From contig CAMKPL010000004.1 of assembly GCA_946414655.1 (NCBI GenBank), forward strand, positions 1 to 64,000: a DNA stretch of 64,000 nucleotides, in the 5' to 3' direction. The DNA is from an uncultured Caryophanales bacterium (GTDB lineage Bacteria > Bacillota_I > Bacilli_A > RFN20 > CAG-826). This document shows positions 18,456 to 27,012 of this stretch, piece after piece. Position 1 is the first letter of the stretch. Every line of letters starts with the position of its first letter. The translations under genes were made by a program, and so were the position numbers. The notes beneath the pieces are model-generated. The model was not told where the DNA came from. It searched no databases and saw only the letters and a program-made list of their open reading frames with translations.

Positions 18456-19546
18456 AGCTTTTGTTTGCTATTGAACGTTTTTATCCATACCATGATGCAA
18501 GCGCAAAGGTTCTTAAAAATCTTTTGTCTTCTACTGTATTTCAAGATTGTGAAATCCACGTTGTTTCAATTGGAAATAATGATTTGAATGATGGATCTAT
18601 TAAAATACACAATATTTCTTATAAAGAAAACTTATTTAATAGGATTAAACATAAAATTTTTAAAGGAAAATTTATTAAAGACAACGCATTTATTAAAAAG
18701 TTTAAAGAAAAAATTGAAGATATTTGTCAAAATTATGACATTTCTCATGTTATCTATATAATAGGCAACATGAATTTGTTGTTGGTTAATCCGAAAATTA
18801 ATTCCGAACAAAATTATGTTTTTTATGATTCGTTACTAAATAATTTCTTTTACAATCGTGAAAAAAATAAACATATTGTAAAAATACAGAATAACGCTTT
18901 TGATAGAGCGAGTAGTATTTTCTTATTGGAAGAATATATTGATATTTATAAAAAATTTCATCCAATTCAATCGAAAAAATTTCATCCCTTTTTCATTACT
19001 GCCTTTTATAACGAAAAGCCATTAAACGATTCTGAATCCAATGTTCTCCTACATGCTGGTGCTTTTTTTCCGGGATTAAGAGATCCTTTTCTGTTTTTCG
19101 ATTTTTTAAATAAGTGTAGTGAACAAAAAATAGATATAAGTGCCATAACACTAGGGGAACTACCAAAAAGCCTTAAAAATTACAATATTCCGAGCAATTT
19201 AACAATCTTAAATCGAGTATTCGGCCAAGATTATTCAAACCTTATTTTATCCACTAAATGTTTTGTGCTTATAGATAATTGTATAAGTTGTAATCAAATC
19301 CCTTCAAAGACATATGAATATATTGGATATAATCGGAAAATAATATTTTTTTCTAAAGGAAATACAAATACAGCAAAGCTTTTAAAAGAAAATAAAAATG
19401 TCTTTTTTGTCAATGACGATATAAGCAATGACACAATTAAAATGTTTAAAAAATTCTTAGAAACCGATACTTTTAACGAAAGAAAAAAATACTTTAGAAA
19501 CGAGAAAGATTATGTTGCAAACTATCTTTTGGAGAAACTCAAATGA
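18452..19546 (+). CDS. Glycosyltransferase-like protein (GT4/GT-B)
   Basis: The 364-residue protein begins 'MKLLFAIERFYPYHDASAKV', like GT4 N-termini that sense 'YPP..ga.a', and has the late motif 'NQIPSKTYEYIGYNRKIIFF', typical of GT-B glycosyltransferases ('PSK.fEY...gkPi'). The central region is divergent. It overlaps its neighbours on both sides by 4 nt (ATGA), so it is part of the assembly operon. Sugar specificity is not readable. Confidence 0.74.
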   Translation: MKLLFAIERFYPYHDASAKVLKNLLSSTVFQDCEIHVVSIGNNDLNDGSIKIHNISYKENLFNRIKHKIFKGKFIKDNAFIKKFKEKIEDICQNYDISHVIYIIGNMNLLLVNPKINSEQNYVFYDSLLNNFFYNREKNKHIVKIQNNAFDRASSIFLLEEYIDIYKKFHPIQSKKFHPFFITAFYNEKPLNDSESNVLLHAGAFFPGLRDPFLFFDFLNKCSEQKIDISAITLGELPKSLKNYNIPSNLTILNRVFGQDYSNLILSTKCFVLIDNCISCNQIPSKTYEYIGYNRKIIFFSKGNTNTAKLLKENKNVFFVNDDISNDTIKMFKKFLETDTFNERKKYFRNEKDYVANYLLEKLK

Positions 19547-20631
19547 CAATCGTTGAAGTTATTCCATCCCTTGCAAAAAGAGCTGGTGCTGAAGTTTTTT
19601 TAATTAATTTATCCAAACAGCTAAATACAAGTGAAAAGATCGTGATTGTTTCTCTGTACGGAGGAATTGACCCAAATATAGAAAAAGATCTAAATTCGCT
19701 TGGTATAAAAATCTTTTATTGCAACAAAAAAGTCGGAATCGACTTAAAATGCGCTAAGATTTTTAAAAAAATTATTCACGAAATTAAACCAGATGTTGTG
19801 CACATGCATTTAAATTGTGTTATCACATATTTCTTGGCATTTGGTTTTAAAAAGCAACATTTTAAAACATTTTTAACTGTTCATTCGCTTGTAGAAAAAG
19901 ATTTTAAGAAAAGTGAAAGATTTTTGATTAAGGCTTATGCTAAGAAAAAAATCATTAGAATTGTTGGCATTTCGCATTTAATTACTAATAATATAAAATC
20001 GATTTTAAAAATGAATGATGCTTTTACCATTGATAATGGAACATATCTATTTAGTCCTATTCAAAATGAACCAAAATGTGATGTGATTAAGATTATATGT
20101 GTCGCAGCTTTTCGTAAAGAAAAGAATCAAGAGATGTTGATCAATTCATTTATTGATCTCGAAGGTAAAACTGAGAAAAGATTACTTTTAACATTTCTCG
20201 GTGATGGCCCACTTTTAGAAGAAAACAAGCGAAAAGTTGATGAATTGAATCGAAATGATATTGTTTTTTGTGGACAACAAAATGATATTTATTCTTATTT
20301 AAAGGAATCACACATTTTTTGTCTTTCATCTAAATATGAGGGAAATCCTATCTCGATAATTGAGGCGATGAGTGTTGGTTTGCCAATTGTTGCTCCAAAA
20401 GTCGGCGGTATTCCAGATGTTGTTAAAGATAATAAAAACGGTGAATTATTTATTGCTGAGAACAAAGATGATTTAACTTCGAAACTTTTGGATTTAATTA
20501 TCAACGATAATAAGAGACAAGATATACGAAAAAACAACATTAACGATGCAAAACAATACAGTATTGAGATTTGTGCGTCTAATTATTTAAAACTATTTAA
20601 GGAGAACATCAATGGAAAAGAAAAGATTTAA
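19543..20631 (+). CDS. Family 4 glycosyltransferase
   Basis: The 362-residue GT-B enzyme has the classical motifs 'SLAKRAGAEVFLINLSKQL' (acceptor domain), 'DVVHMHLN', 'FLGDGPLLEENK' and the E-x7-E donor site 'EGNPISIIEAMSVGLPIVAP'. It is a retaining GT4 enzyme adding one residue to the lipid-linked unit. Start codon overlaps the stop of the previous gene. Confidence 0.88.
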   Translation: MTIVEVIPSLAKRAGAEVFLINLSKQLNTSEKIVIVSLYGGIDPNIEKDLNSLGIKIFYCNKKVGIDLKCAKIFKKIIHEIKPDVVHMHLNCVITYFLAFGFKKQHFKTFLTVHSLVEKDFKKSERFLIKAYAKKKIIRIVGISHLITNNIKSILKMNDAFTIDNGTYLFSPIQNEPKCDVIKIICVAAFRKEKNQEMLINSFIDLEGKTEKRLLLTFLGDGPLLEENKRKVDELNRNDIVFCGQQNDIYSYLKESHIFCLSSKYEGNPISIIEAMSVGLPIVAPKVGGIPDVVKDNKNGELFIAENKDDLTSKLLDLIINDNKRQDIRKNNINDAKQYSIEICASNYLKLFKENINGKEKI

Positions 20632-21043
20632 AATCGGCTATACAACTGGAGTTTTCGATCTATTTCATGTGGGACATTTAAATATTTTGAAACACGCAAA
20701 AGAATATTGTGAATCATTAATTGTCGGGGTATCAACTGATGAGGTTGTTATTAAAAATAAGGGCAAAAAACCAGTGATATGTTTTGAAGATAGACTGTCT
20801 ATTGTCGAGTCTATAAAGTATGTTGATAAAGCAATTCCTCAAGATGATTATTCAGTTTTTGGAAAAGTTACAGCTGTAAAAAAACTGAAAGCTGATGTTT
20901 TGTTTGTTGGTAGCGATTGGCAAAATACAGAAAAATGGAATTCGATCGAAAAAGAATTGAATAAGATCGGCTGTAAGGTAATTTATCTTCCAAGAACAGA
21001 AGGTATCTCGACATCTATTTTAAGAGGAGATATTAAAAAATAG
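20612..21043 (+). CDS. tagD: Glycerol-3-phosphate cytidylyltransferase
   Basis: The 143-residue protein has the nucleotidyltransferase signature 'GVFDLFHVGHLNIL' (HxGH at about residues 19-22) and the closing 'RTEGISTSILR' (RxxGISTS). Length and motifs match TagD/TarD, which makes CDP-glycerol from CTP and glycerol 3-phosphate. It overlaps the preceding gene by 20 nt and has its own AAGGAG site. It ends the operon and feeds the TagB-like enzyme at 17301, which implies glycerol phosphate in the polymer. Confidence 0.9.
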   Translation: MEKKRFKIGYTTGVFDLFHVGHLNILKHAKEYCESLIVGVSTDEVVIKNKGKKPVICFEDRLSIVESIKYVDKAIPQDDYSVFGKVTAVKKLKADVLFVGSDWQNTEKWNSIEKELNKIGCKVIYLPRTEGISTSILRGDIKK

Positions 21044-21175
21044 TGTTATTTTCCGGCCAATTATGATTTGTAATACGGGTATGTTGTGTTCGCGTTTTAA
21101 TTGCGAATAATAGATTAGCAAAAACGATAATTTATTTAAGATCGATAATAAAAGTTATAAACATAAAAAAATATT

Positions 21176-21280
21176 TATGCACAAAAAGATGTTATATTCT
21201 TATGGAAGTTTCTTATCGAAGATAACTTTTTCTTTATTGTGCATAGTTGTGCCTGCTCCTTGTATGTCTATAAATTCATA
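21176..21280. repeat. Structured intergenic element, copy A
   Basis: The outer stem TATGCACAA/TTGTGCATA (21176-21184 with 21237-21245) continues into AAAGA/TCTTT and an inner GTTAT/ATAAC with loop 'TATGGAAGTTTCTTATCGAA'. The inner hairpin and the 3' tail recur at 24871-25010 and 43878-44012 with base changes that keep the pairing. It is probably a structured RNA, but the transcribed strand is not proven. The rest of the gap 21044-21383 contains another inverted repeat (GACGTCTATT/AATAGACATC, 21316-21338) and no gene. Confidence 0.65.
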
Positions 21281-21383
21281 AAGAATTAGATGACTTCAAT
21301 TTAAATTTTTGATAATGACGTCTATTATAAATAGACATCACCCTTCAGATAAAGTATCATATGAACAAAAGAAATTACTATTT

Positions 21384-22130
21384 ATGATATTTGTAAGTAT
21401 TATTACACCAGCGTATAAATGTAGAAACACCATTGAGGAAACGTACAAGAGCGTTCTTGCTCAAACATTTTCTGATTGGGAATGGATAGTGGTGGATGAT
21501 TGCTCTCCAGATGATTCCTTTTCATATATTAAAGAGCTAACCGAAGGCGATCCAAGAGTAACGGTTTTGCAAACACCTAAAAACGGTGGTACCGCTGTTG
21601 CTAGAAACGTAGGATTAAAACACGCTAAAGGTAGATATATCACTTTCTTGGATTCTGATGACCTTCTTGATCCTAATTATTTAGAATGTCAATTATTGTT
21701 TATGAAAGAACACGGTCCGCTTATTTCGGCTGGATATAGAAGAAAAGCAAAGCATACATGTACCGATTTCTTTGTACCTGATGAAGTTAATTATGAAAAA
21801 GCATTAAAAGGAAACCCCCTTTCTTGTTTAACTACCATGTATGATAGAAGCGTTATAGGCGATGTTTTCTTTCTCGAAGATATTGATAGACCAGAAGACT
21901 ATGTTTTTTGGCTTAATATTTTAAGAAAAGGGATTATCGCTTACGGCAATCCGGTTGTATTGGCTACATACAATATAAGAGATGGAAGTAAATCATCTAA
22001 TAAATTTAAGTTAATTGGGTACATGCATAAGGTCTATCATAAAACCCAAGGAATTAATTGGCTTAAGAGCTGGTTCTATGTTGTTAGATGGGCAATTTAT
22101 GGGAAGAAGAAATATAGAAACGTTAAATAG
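21384..22130 (+). CDS. Family 2 glycosyltransferase
   Basis: From 21384 the protein begins MIFVSIITPAYKCRNTIEET, the standard GT2 start; earlier in-frame starts (21309, 21315) add a non-conserved tail. Motifs: 'WIVVDDCSPDDS', 'NGGTAVARNVGLKHAKG' and 'ITFLDSDDLLDP'. 248 residues. It stands apart from the operon, between structured element A and the defence block. A decayed copy of its last 35 codons lies at 24722-24838, so this gene belonged to a duplicated module. Confidence 0.85.
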   Translation: MIFVSIITPAYKCRNTIEETYKSVLAQTFSDWEWIVVDDCSPDDSFSYIKELTEGDPRVTVLQTPKNGGTAVARNVGLKHAKGRYITFLDSDDLLDPNYLECQLLFMKEHGPLISAGYRRKAKHTCTDFFVPDEVNYEKALKGNPLSCLTTMYDRSVIGDVFFLEDIDRPEDYVFWLNILRKGIIAYGNPVVLATYNIRDGSKSSNKFKLIGYMHKVYHKTQGINWLKSWFYVVRWAIYGKKKYRNVK

Positions 22131-22145
22131 ATTGCTCATTGTGAA

Positions 22146-22184
22146 AGATTTGTAAAATTCTTTTAAAAAACCTTACAAATATCT
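22146..22184 (+). terminator. Hairpin after the GT2 gene
   Basis: AGATTTGTAA pairs with TTACAAATATCT (one bulge) just after the stop codon. The T run behind it is weak, so termination is likely but not certain. Confidence 0.5.
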
Positions 22185-22272
22185 AACTTTTATTTAAGGA
22201 TCACTATCTATTTCTGTACCCATAAGTGTACAGCTTTTTTATTTGAATATAGACTTAGTTTAAAAATTAACT

Positions 22273-22278
22273 GATAAT
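22273..22278 (+). promoter_or_regulatory. -10 box, leaderless spacing
   Basis: GATAAT lies exactly 6 nt before the ATG at 22285. Confidence 0.5.
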
Positions 22279-22284
22279 GTAAAT

Positions 22285-24699
22285 ATGATTTTCTTAAATA
22301 ACCTAAAAACACTTACCGAGATAAAATCTAAAGGAATAAACTCTGAATACACACATCTTGATTATAAAGAGGTATTTCGGTTTGAAGAGCCTTTAGAAAA
22401 ACTTGATTTAATTAAAAACATTGTCGCTTTTGCAAACGCTGACGGTGGAATCATAGTTTTTGGAGTAAAAAATGAGAATTTTGAGTGGGTTGGTCTTGAT
22501 AACAGATCGAGTAAATTGCACGATAACCAAATTCACAATTATTTATCAAAATATATCGATAAAAATATTGATTTCGAGATTGCGTCATATAATTTAGGCG
22601 ACGAGACATATTATTTGTTGACTATTGATAAAGTCGATGGACCAGCAATCGCATTCAATAAAGACGGAGAATATGACAAACATCTTTTAAATGGATCATC
22701 AAAAAAGGCCTATGCTTTTAAGGCCGGTGATATATATGCACGAATAAAAGCTGCTTGTATAAGAGTTAATGATGATAAAACGTTTGAGACAATAAGAAGC
22801 GCCAAAAATTCAATTATAAGTAATATTGATAAAGTTCCTTTGCCATATAAAACATATATTGAAAGAGATAAAGAATTAAAATCGATAATCGACGCAATAA
22901 ATAATTCGAATATTAGAAATGTTCAAATCAATGGCCTTGGAGGAATTGGAAAAACATCTTTTATTCGTAATTTTTGTGAACAAATTATTTCAGGTACAGT
23001 CGATCTGGCTTTTAAACCTCAATTTTTAATTTGGATTACTGGAAAATTAAATCGTTTTGAACCTACAGGAAATATTGAGATTCTGAGAACATATGAAATA
23101 ACATATGATGAATTTTTGTCAAAAATAGCCGAAGTCTTAAAAATAGACAATTCAGTTGATCCTAAGGTTTTGCAAAAGGACATCTATGATGTGTTTAAAA
23201 GATATAGAGTTCTTCTTATTGTTGATAATACAGAAACAATAAATGATCCTAAAATTATCGACTTTTTAAAAAATATCCCTTTTGAAACTCGTGTTATTTT
23301 CACAACACGTCAAGATATGACGACAGTATATACAAAAATAACATTAAATGGTTTTGACAACGACCAGTTTTCTTCGTTTGTGAAAAATCTTTTACTCGAA
23401 TTTATTCCTCTCAAGGCTGACGGGGCTTATAAAAAAATTGAACCTCATTTATACAGAATTCAAGATCTCACAAAAGGGTCTCCTCTCTTGGCGACAATGA
23501 TTGTTTACAAATACGCGAATAATGCAAGTATTACTTATTTGTTAAACGGGTTAGAAAAATGCAAAAAATCCGGCGATTATTATGACAAATTAATGGAGTT
23601 TTGTTTTAGCGAAACTTTTAAATCCCTTACTCCTGTTGAAAAATCAATACTTTATATCATGTCACTGTCCGACATAAAAGATGAGTCTTTTACTTCTAGC
23701 GATTTAAATTTCATTACTTCAGAAGATATGGATATTTTGGAAGCTTCATTGAGTAATTTGACTACGGTTTCGTTTTGTAATGTTAAAAACGATGGGTACG
23801 CTTGCCAGCCTCTTGTTAAAATATTTGCCGAAAAAGCAAATATAGAGAAGTATATCGGTGAAGAAAATGCAAAAAAATATAGCGAGAGTTATTCAAATTG
23901 GGCTAAATCAAAAAAAGAATTCAATAATTATGAAGAAAGCATGTTTTTAAGAACCAAGGCTTTTGATCAAAAAAGGAAACTAGCAGTATTAAAAGTCCGT
24001 GAATTAAAAGATATTTACGAACAGAATCAAGATTTTGATGGAGCCATTGACACTTTTAATTCGTTGATCAAAACAAACAGAGAGTATGGTTATCTCTATT
24101 TTGAAAAAGCTCGTTTTATGCTTATGAATTCAAGCAACGTTGATAACGAAAGTATTAATGATTGTTTTATGAAGGCCATTTCGTATGATCCCAATAACGA
24201 CTTTTATCTAGGGGAATACGCCTTTTTTCTTTCAAAGAAAAAGGAAAATGAAATTGCAATTAAATTCTTCAAAAAGGCTCTTTCGTTAAACCCTGATAGT
24301 TCCAATCTAAATTTTGGTATTGCAGTTGCATATATAAACTTCTATTATAACAAACCTGAATTTTTTGAATCGAGCGAATTAATTTTAGGCCATTTAAATA
24401 AAGGGTACGACAACGCATCATATAGAACCGCAAGATTCAAAAATTGTCGGACGGCGCATTGCCAGGCCAAATATTTGATGAACTTGGGCCGACTTGATGA
24501 AGCTCTCGAAGTATGCAACAAGGGTTTGTCTTTTCTAAACGATGATTCAAGGCTTCTTGCTTTACAAGGCACGATTAAACAAAAAATTAATCCTGAAGCA
24601 GTTACGCAAACTAAAATACGCAATATCAAAACAGGTATATTTGCCTCTATTTCTGATGAAGATGCAAAAGAACTTATCAATCTGTTTGTTGATGATTAA
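22285..24699 (+). CDS. AlbA_2 (Schlafen-like)-STAND NTPase-TPR defence protein
   Basis: The 804-residue protein has three parts. Residues about 12-165 are an AlbA_2/Schlafen-type domain ('YTHLDYKEVFRFEE', 'LIKNIVAFANADGGIIVFGV'). Residues about 190-450 are an NB-ARC/STAND NTPase with Walker A 'GLGGIGKTS' (217-225), Walker B 'VLLIVDNTE' (309-317) and sensor 'RVIFTTR' (336-342). From about 590 TPR-like repeats follow ('GAIDTFNSLI', 'IAIKFFKKALSLNPDS'). STAND proteins such as the Avs family sense phage proteins with repeats and activate an N-terminal effector; here the AlbA_2 domain would be the effector. The link to phage defence is inference from architecture and from neighbouring defence genes. 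Confidence 0.82.
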   Translation: MIFLNNLKTLTEIKSKGINSEYTHLDYKEVFRFEEPLEKLDLIKNIVAFANADGGIIVFGVKNENFEWVGLDNRSSKLHDNQIHNYLSKYIDKNIDFEIASYNLGDETYYLLTIDKVDGPAIAFNKDGEYDKHLLNGSSKKAYAFKAGDIYARIKAACIRVNDDKTFETIRSAKNSIISNIDKVPLPYKTYIERDKELKSIIDAINNSNIRNVQINGLGGIGKTSFIRNFCEQIISGTVDLAFKPQFLIWITGKLNRFEPTGNIEILRTYEITYDEFLSKIAEVLKIDNSVDPKVLQKDIYDVFKRYRVLLIVDNTETINDPKIIDFLKNIPFETRVIFTTRQDMTTVYTKITLNGFDNDQFSSFVKNLLLEFIPLKADGAYKKIEPHLYRIQDLTKGSPLLATMIVYKYANNASITYLLNGLEKCKKSGDYYDKLMEFCFSETFKSLTPVEKSILYIMSLSDIKDESFTSSDLNFITSEDMDILEASLSNLTTVSFCNVKNDGYACQPLVKIFAEKANIEKYIGEENAKKYSESYSNWAKSKKEFNNYEESMFLRTKAFDQKRKLAVLKVRELKDIYEQNQDFDGAIDTFNSLIKTNREYGYLYFEKARFMLMNSSNVDNESINDCFMKAISYDPNNDFYLGEYAFFLSKKKENEIAIKFFKKALSLNPDSSNLNFGIAVAYINFYYNKPEFFESSELILGHLNKGYDNASYRTARFKNCRTAHCQAKYLMNLGRLDEALEVCNKGLSFLNDDSRLLALQGTIKQKINPEAVTQTKIRNIKTGIFASISDEDAKELINLFVDD

Positions 24700-24721
24700 A
24701 CTTTTGCACTAATGATTTTTA

Positions 24722-24838
24722 ACCAAACTCATGTATCGCGTCTATCATAAGACACAAGGCACAAATTGTTTCAAAAACCGGCTTTATGTTACTAGATGGG
24801 CTTTTTATGGTAAGAAGAAATATAGGAATGTTATATAG
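24722..24838 (+). pseudogene. Decayed C-terminus of a GT2 glycosyltransferase
   Basis: The frame ending in TAG at 24836 encodes 'YRVYHKTQGTNCFKNRLYV' and 'WAFYGKKKYRNV'. The intact GT2 at 21384-22130 ends with 'HKVYHKTQGINWLKSWFYV' and 'WAIYGKKKYRNV'. Only about 38 codons remain. It marks the right border of defence gene 22285-24699, as if that gene had been placed into or next to a copy of the glycosyltransferase. Confidence 0.85.
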
Positions 24839-24857
24839 CGCATTAAGCGCTTTTTTA
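24837..24857 (+). terminator. Terminator after GT2 remnant
   Basis: AGCGC pairs with GCGCT around a 5-nt loop and is followed by six T. It was probably the terminator of the lost glycosyltransferase gene. Confidence 0.7.
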
Positions 24858-24870
24858 TATTTATATGTCT

Positions 24871-25010
24871 ATTATAAGAAAACATTTATAACTCCCTTAT
24901 CGCATAATTCTCCTAAGATATAAAGACTGATGTTATATTCGTATGGAAGTTTCTTGTTGAAGATAACCTTGCTTTATTGTGCATAGTGGTGTCTGTTCCT
25001 AATGTGTCAA
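24871..25010. repeat. Structured intergenic element, copy B
   Basis: It shares with copy C the 5' part 'ATAAGAAAACAT', ATAACTCCCTTAT and GCATAATTCT, then with all copies GTTAT/ATAAC around 'TATGGAAGTTTCTT'. GCATAAT (24902-24908) pairs with ATTGTGC (24976-24982) through a G-T pair, where copy C has a perfect match and copy A has C-G. Confidence 0.65.
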
Positions 25011-25058
25011 TAAATCCATCAAAAGCATAAATAATTCAAGTTTTTGTATTGGATAGTT

Positions 25059-25064
25059 TATAAT
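25059..25064 (+). promoter_or_regulatory. -10 box, leaderless spacing
   Basis: TATAAT lies exactly 6 nt before the ATG at 25071, with TTCAAG 18 nt upstream as a possible -35. The same TTCAAG stands before the gene at 47980. Confidence 0.6.
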
Positions 25065-25070
25065 TTCGTT

Positions 25071-26489
25071 ATGGCTAAAAGAAATTTTGCAAAATTAGAA
25101 TCATTTTCTGAGATCTTTAAGATTGAACCAGAGCAAGTGAAAAGTCTTGGATTCTTTGACATCACCCCTGCTGTAGATTCTTCGTTATATATTGATCCAA
25201 AATTACTTACTGATGATGTATCGCCGTTTTTTGTTGGAGCAAAATCACTATTAACAAAACAGTTCAAAAAGATTCTTTTGGCAATTTCGAAAATTGGGGA
25301 AGAAACAAAACGGGATATTTATTGGGAAGCGGCAAATAATGGTTTGAAGTTTAAGGAGCTTCAAGGAACATGCTTGGGTTATTCTAAAGAAAGTACAATG
25401 GGCCATGGTGTTGGTCAAAAAACAAGATCATCTATTATTTCTAGAATTAGAAAAATAATGTCCAAAGGATATGTAGAACCAGAAATACTTGATTTAGTAT
25501 GTGTCTTTACTGATGATTTTGGGTGTGACTTAGCGAGCGATTTAATAACTTATTTAATTAGAGATATTATATTTAAATATAATGAATCTATTATAACAGA
25601 ATTGAAACTCGAATCATTTAGTCAAATAAAATATATGGGGCATAAATTATTGGAAAATCCTTGTAGAAAAGGAACACCAATTATTCTATTGCCTAAAAGT
25701 ATATTATCCGATTTACCGATTTGTTATTCGTTTGAAGATATTGCGTTTGCATGTCAATTAAATAAGGAAGCAAGAGAAGCGCTACAAACTTATTTGGAAA
25801 TTAGTGAAACAACTCGCAAAACTGCAATTTTTAATTTTCTCATGGGAAACGACGATTTGCTTAAAAAGCTTATAGATAATTACTCATCATCTAAAGGTAA
25901 TTCTTATGATTATGAGGCCGATCCTCTCTGTGTTTGGAAATTTAGGATTATATTAAATGATGTTGTTAATAACTTTCCTGAAGTTTTCTTATTAAAGAGC
26001 AGCATTAATAAGCGCAACATTTGTGATATTGCTACTGAATGTTTGAAAAATTTTAAAGATTTAATTGAAGATTGTGGGGGAAGAAACCAAATTTCGCATT
26101 TTAAGGAAAAAGGTCTCCAATTCTTATTTTTCGCGTCTTCATATTCAATTTGCAAGGCTAATGGTGTTGATTTGTGCCCAGAAGTTAATCATGGTAAAGG
26201 ACCTATTGATTTCTATTTATCAAACGGGATAGATAAGGTATGTATAGAAGCGAAAAAATCTACAAACACAGCATACCTACATGGATTAAGAAAGCAATTG
26301 CCTGCTTATATGAAATCTAATGAATCAAAATATGGCTTTTATTTGTTTTTCAATTACGATAATGGCAGTTCGAAAAAGATTCAAAAACTTTATGATGCTT
26401 ATAACAAAATGGATGAATCATTGAAGCAAAAAATTAAGATAGTAATAATTGACTCATTCGAAGAAGAATCTGCTAGTAAAATTAAGTAA
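25071..26489 (+). CDS. Putative PD-(D/E)xK nuclease-like defence protein
   Basis: The 472-residue protein (MAKRNFAKLESFSEIFKI) has no signal peptide or membrane helix. Near residues 375-400 'GKGPIDFYLSNG' is followed by 'VCIEAKKS', giving D-(11 residues)-ExK, the active-site pattern of restriction-endonuclease-like folds. The N-terminal 350 residues are helical and unassigned. The start at 25071 is supported by the leaderless -10; the ORF could begin 9 codons earlier but would then overlap the promoter. It stands between other defence genes, so a nuclease effector is plausible but unproven. Confidence 0.6.
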   Translation: MAKRNFAKLESFSEIFKIEPEQVKSLGFFDITPAVDSSLYIDPKLLTDDVSPFFVGAKSLLTKQFKKILLAISKIGEETKRDIYWEAANNGLKFKELQGTCLGYSKESTMGHGVGQKTRSSIISRIRKIMSKGYVEPEILDLVCVFTDDFGCDLASDLITYLIRDIIFKYNESIITELKLESFSQIKYMGHKLLENPCRKGTPIILLPKSILSDLPICYSFEDIAFACQLNKEAREALQTYLEISETTRKTAIFNFLMGNDDLLKKLIDNYSSSKGNSYDYEADPLCVWKFRIILNDVVNNFPEVFLLKSSINKRNICDIATECLKNFKDLIEDCGGRNQISHFKEKGLQFLFFASSYSICKANGVDLCPEVNHGKGPIDFYLSNGIDKVCIEAKKSTNTAYLHGLRKQLPAYMKSNESKYGFYLFFNYDNGSSKKIQKLYDAYNKMDESLKQKIKIVIIDSFEEESASKIK

Positions 26490-26588
26490 AAGCATATTCT
26501 TATTATCTATATATTGACTGCCAGAAAGAGTAGAACACAATCGTTATTAGACTGAATAATTCTGAAGTATTTGAAATCGCTAATTATC

Positions 26589-26651
26589 ACTCCTTATAGG
26601 ATTTATAACATCGGTGACAATCATCCTGAGAATTTATTGAATTTTGTATAA
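26589..26651 (+). pseudogene. Fragment of a UDP-sugar epimerase C-terminal region
   Basis: In frame, 'TPYRIYNIGDNHPENLLNFV' is followed by a stop. The intact epimerase at 42773 has 'PPYKIYNIGNNNPENLLDFV'. About 20 codons are preserved. It shows that a second copy of the epimerase gene once stood here. The rest of the gap 26490-27012 holds the hairpin listed next and no other gene I can support. Confidence 0.75.
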
Positions 26652-26768
26652 ATTCTTTTGAAGAACATGCCTGAGCCAATGCTCATTCAGAACTTTCGAA
26701 CAGTTAAGAAAGCAGTTGTGGAATATATTGATTATTAAAATAACCAAAGGATAAAAAGCAAAACAAAA

Positions 26769-26804
26769 TGGATGCCTCCATCTAAGTTTAGGGAAGCATC
26801 CATG
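26769..26804. terminator. Strong hairpin of unclear role
   Basis: ATGGATGC-CTCC pairs with GGGA-A-GCATCCAT around an 11-nt loop. No T run follows. An extended -10 (TGATATAAT, about 26814-26822) lies just downstream and could drive the DUF262 gene. Confidence 0.4.
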
Positions 26805-27012
26805 TTAGCCTTATGATATAATCCAGTTAACAAACATTTAGTGTCTAGGAAACTGGGTACCCAACAATAATACGAGATTTTCGATTATTATTGCTTTTAA
26901 TAAAAAAATTATAGTGTTATCTTTTTTTGAAACAGTAATTTTTCACCAAATAAAACTATTTGTTTATAGAAAATATGATATCGTATTATTAGTCGTTTTA
27001 AAGGAGAATACC

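Noticed and set aside
21176-21280. EAR-type antiterminator RNA of eps operons
   Set aside because: The glycan context fits, but I cannot match its known motifs, and copies B and C precede non-glycan genes.
26855-26880. Possible insertion-sequence end (GTGTCTAGGAAACTGGG), with a vaguely similar GTGTCTGATTTGGGG on the minus strand near 37460-37480
   Set aside because: No transposase or target repeats near either one. The likeness is short and could be chance, so it is not listed as a mobile element.
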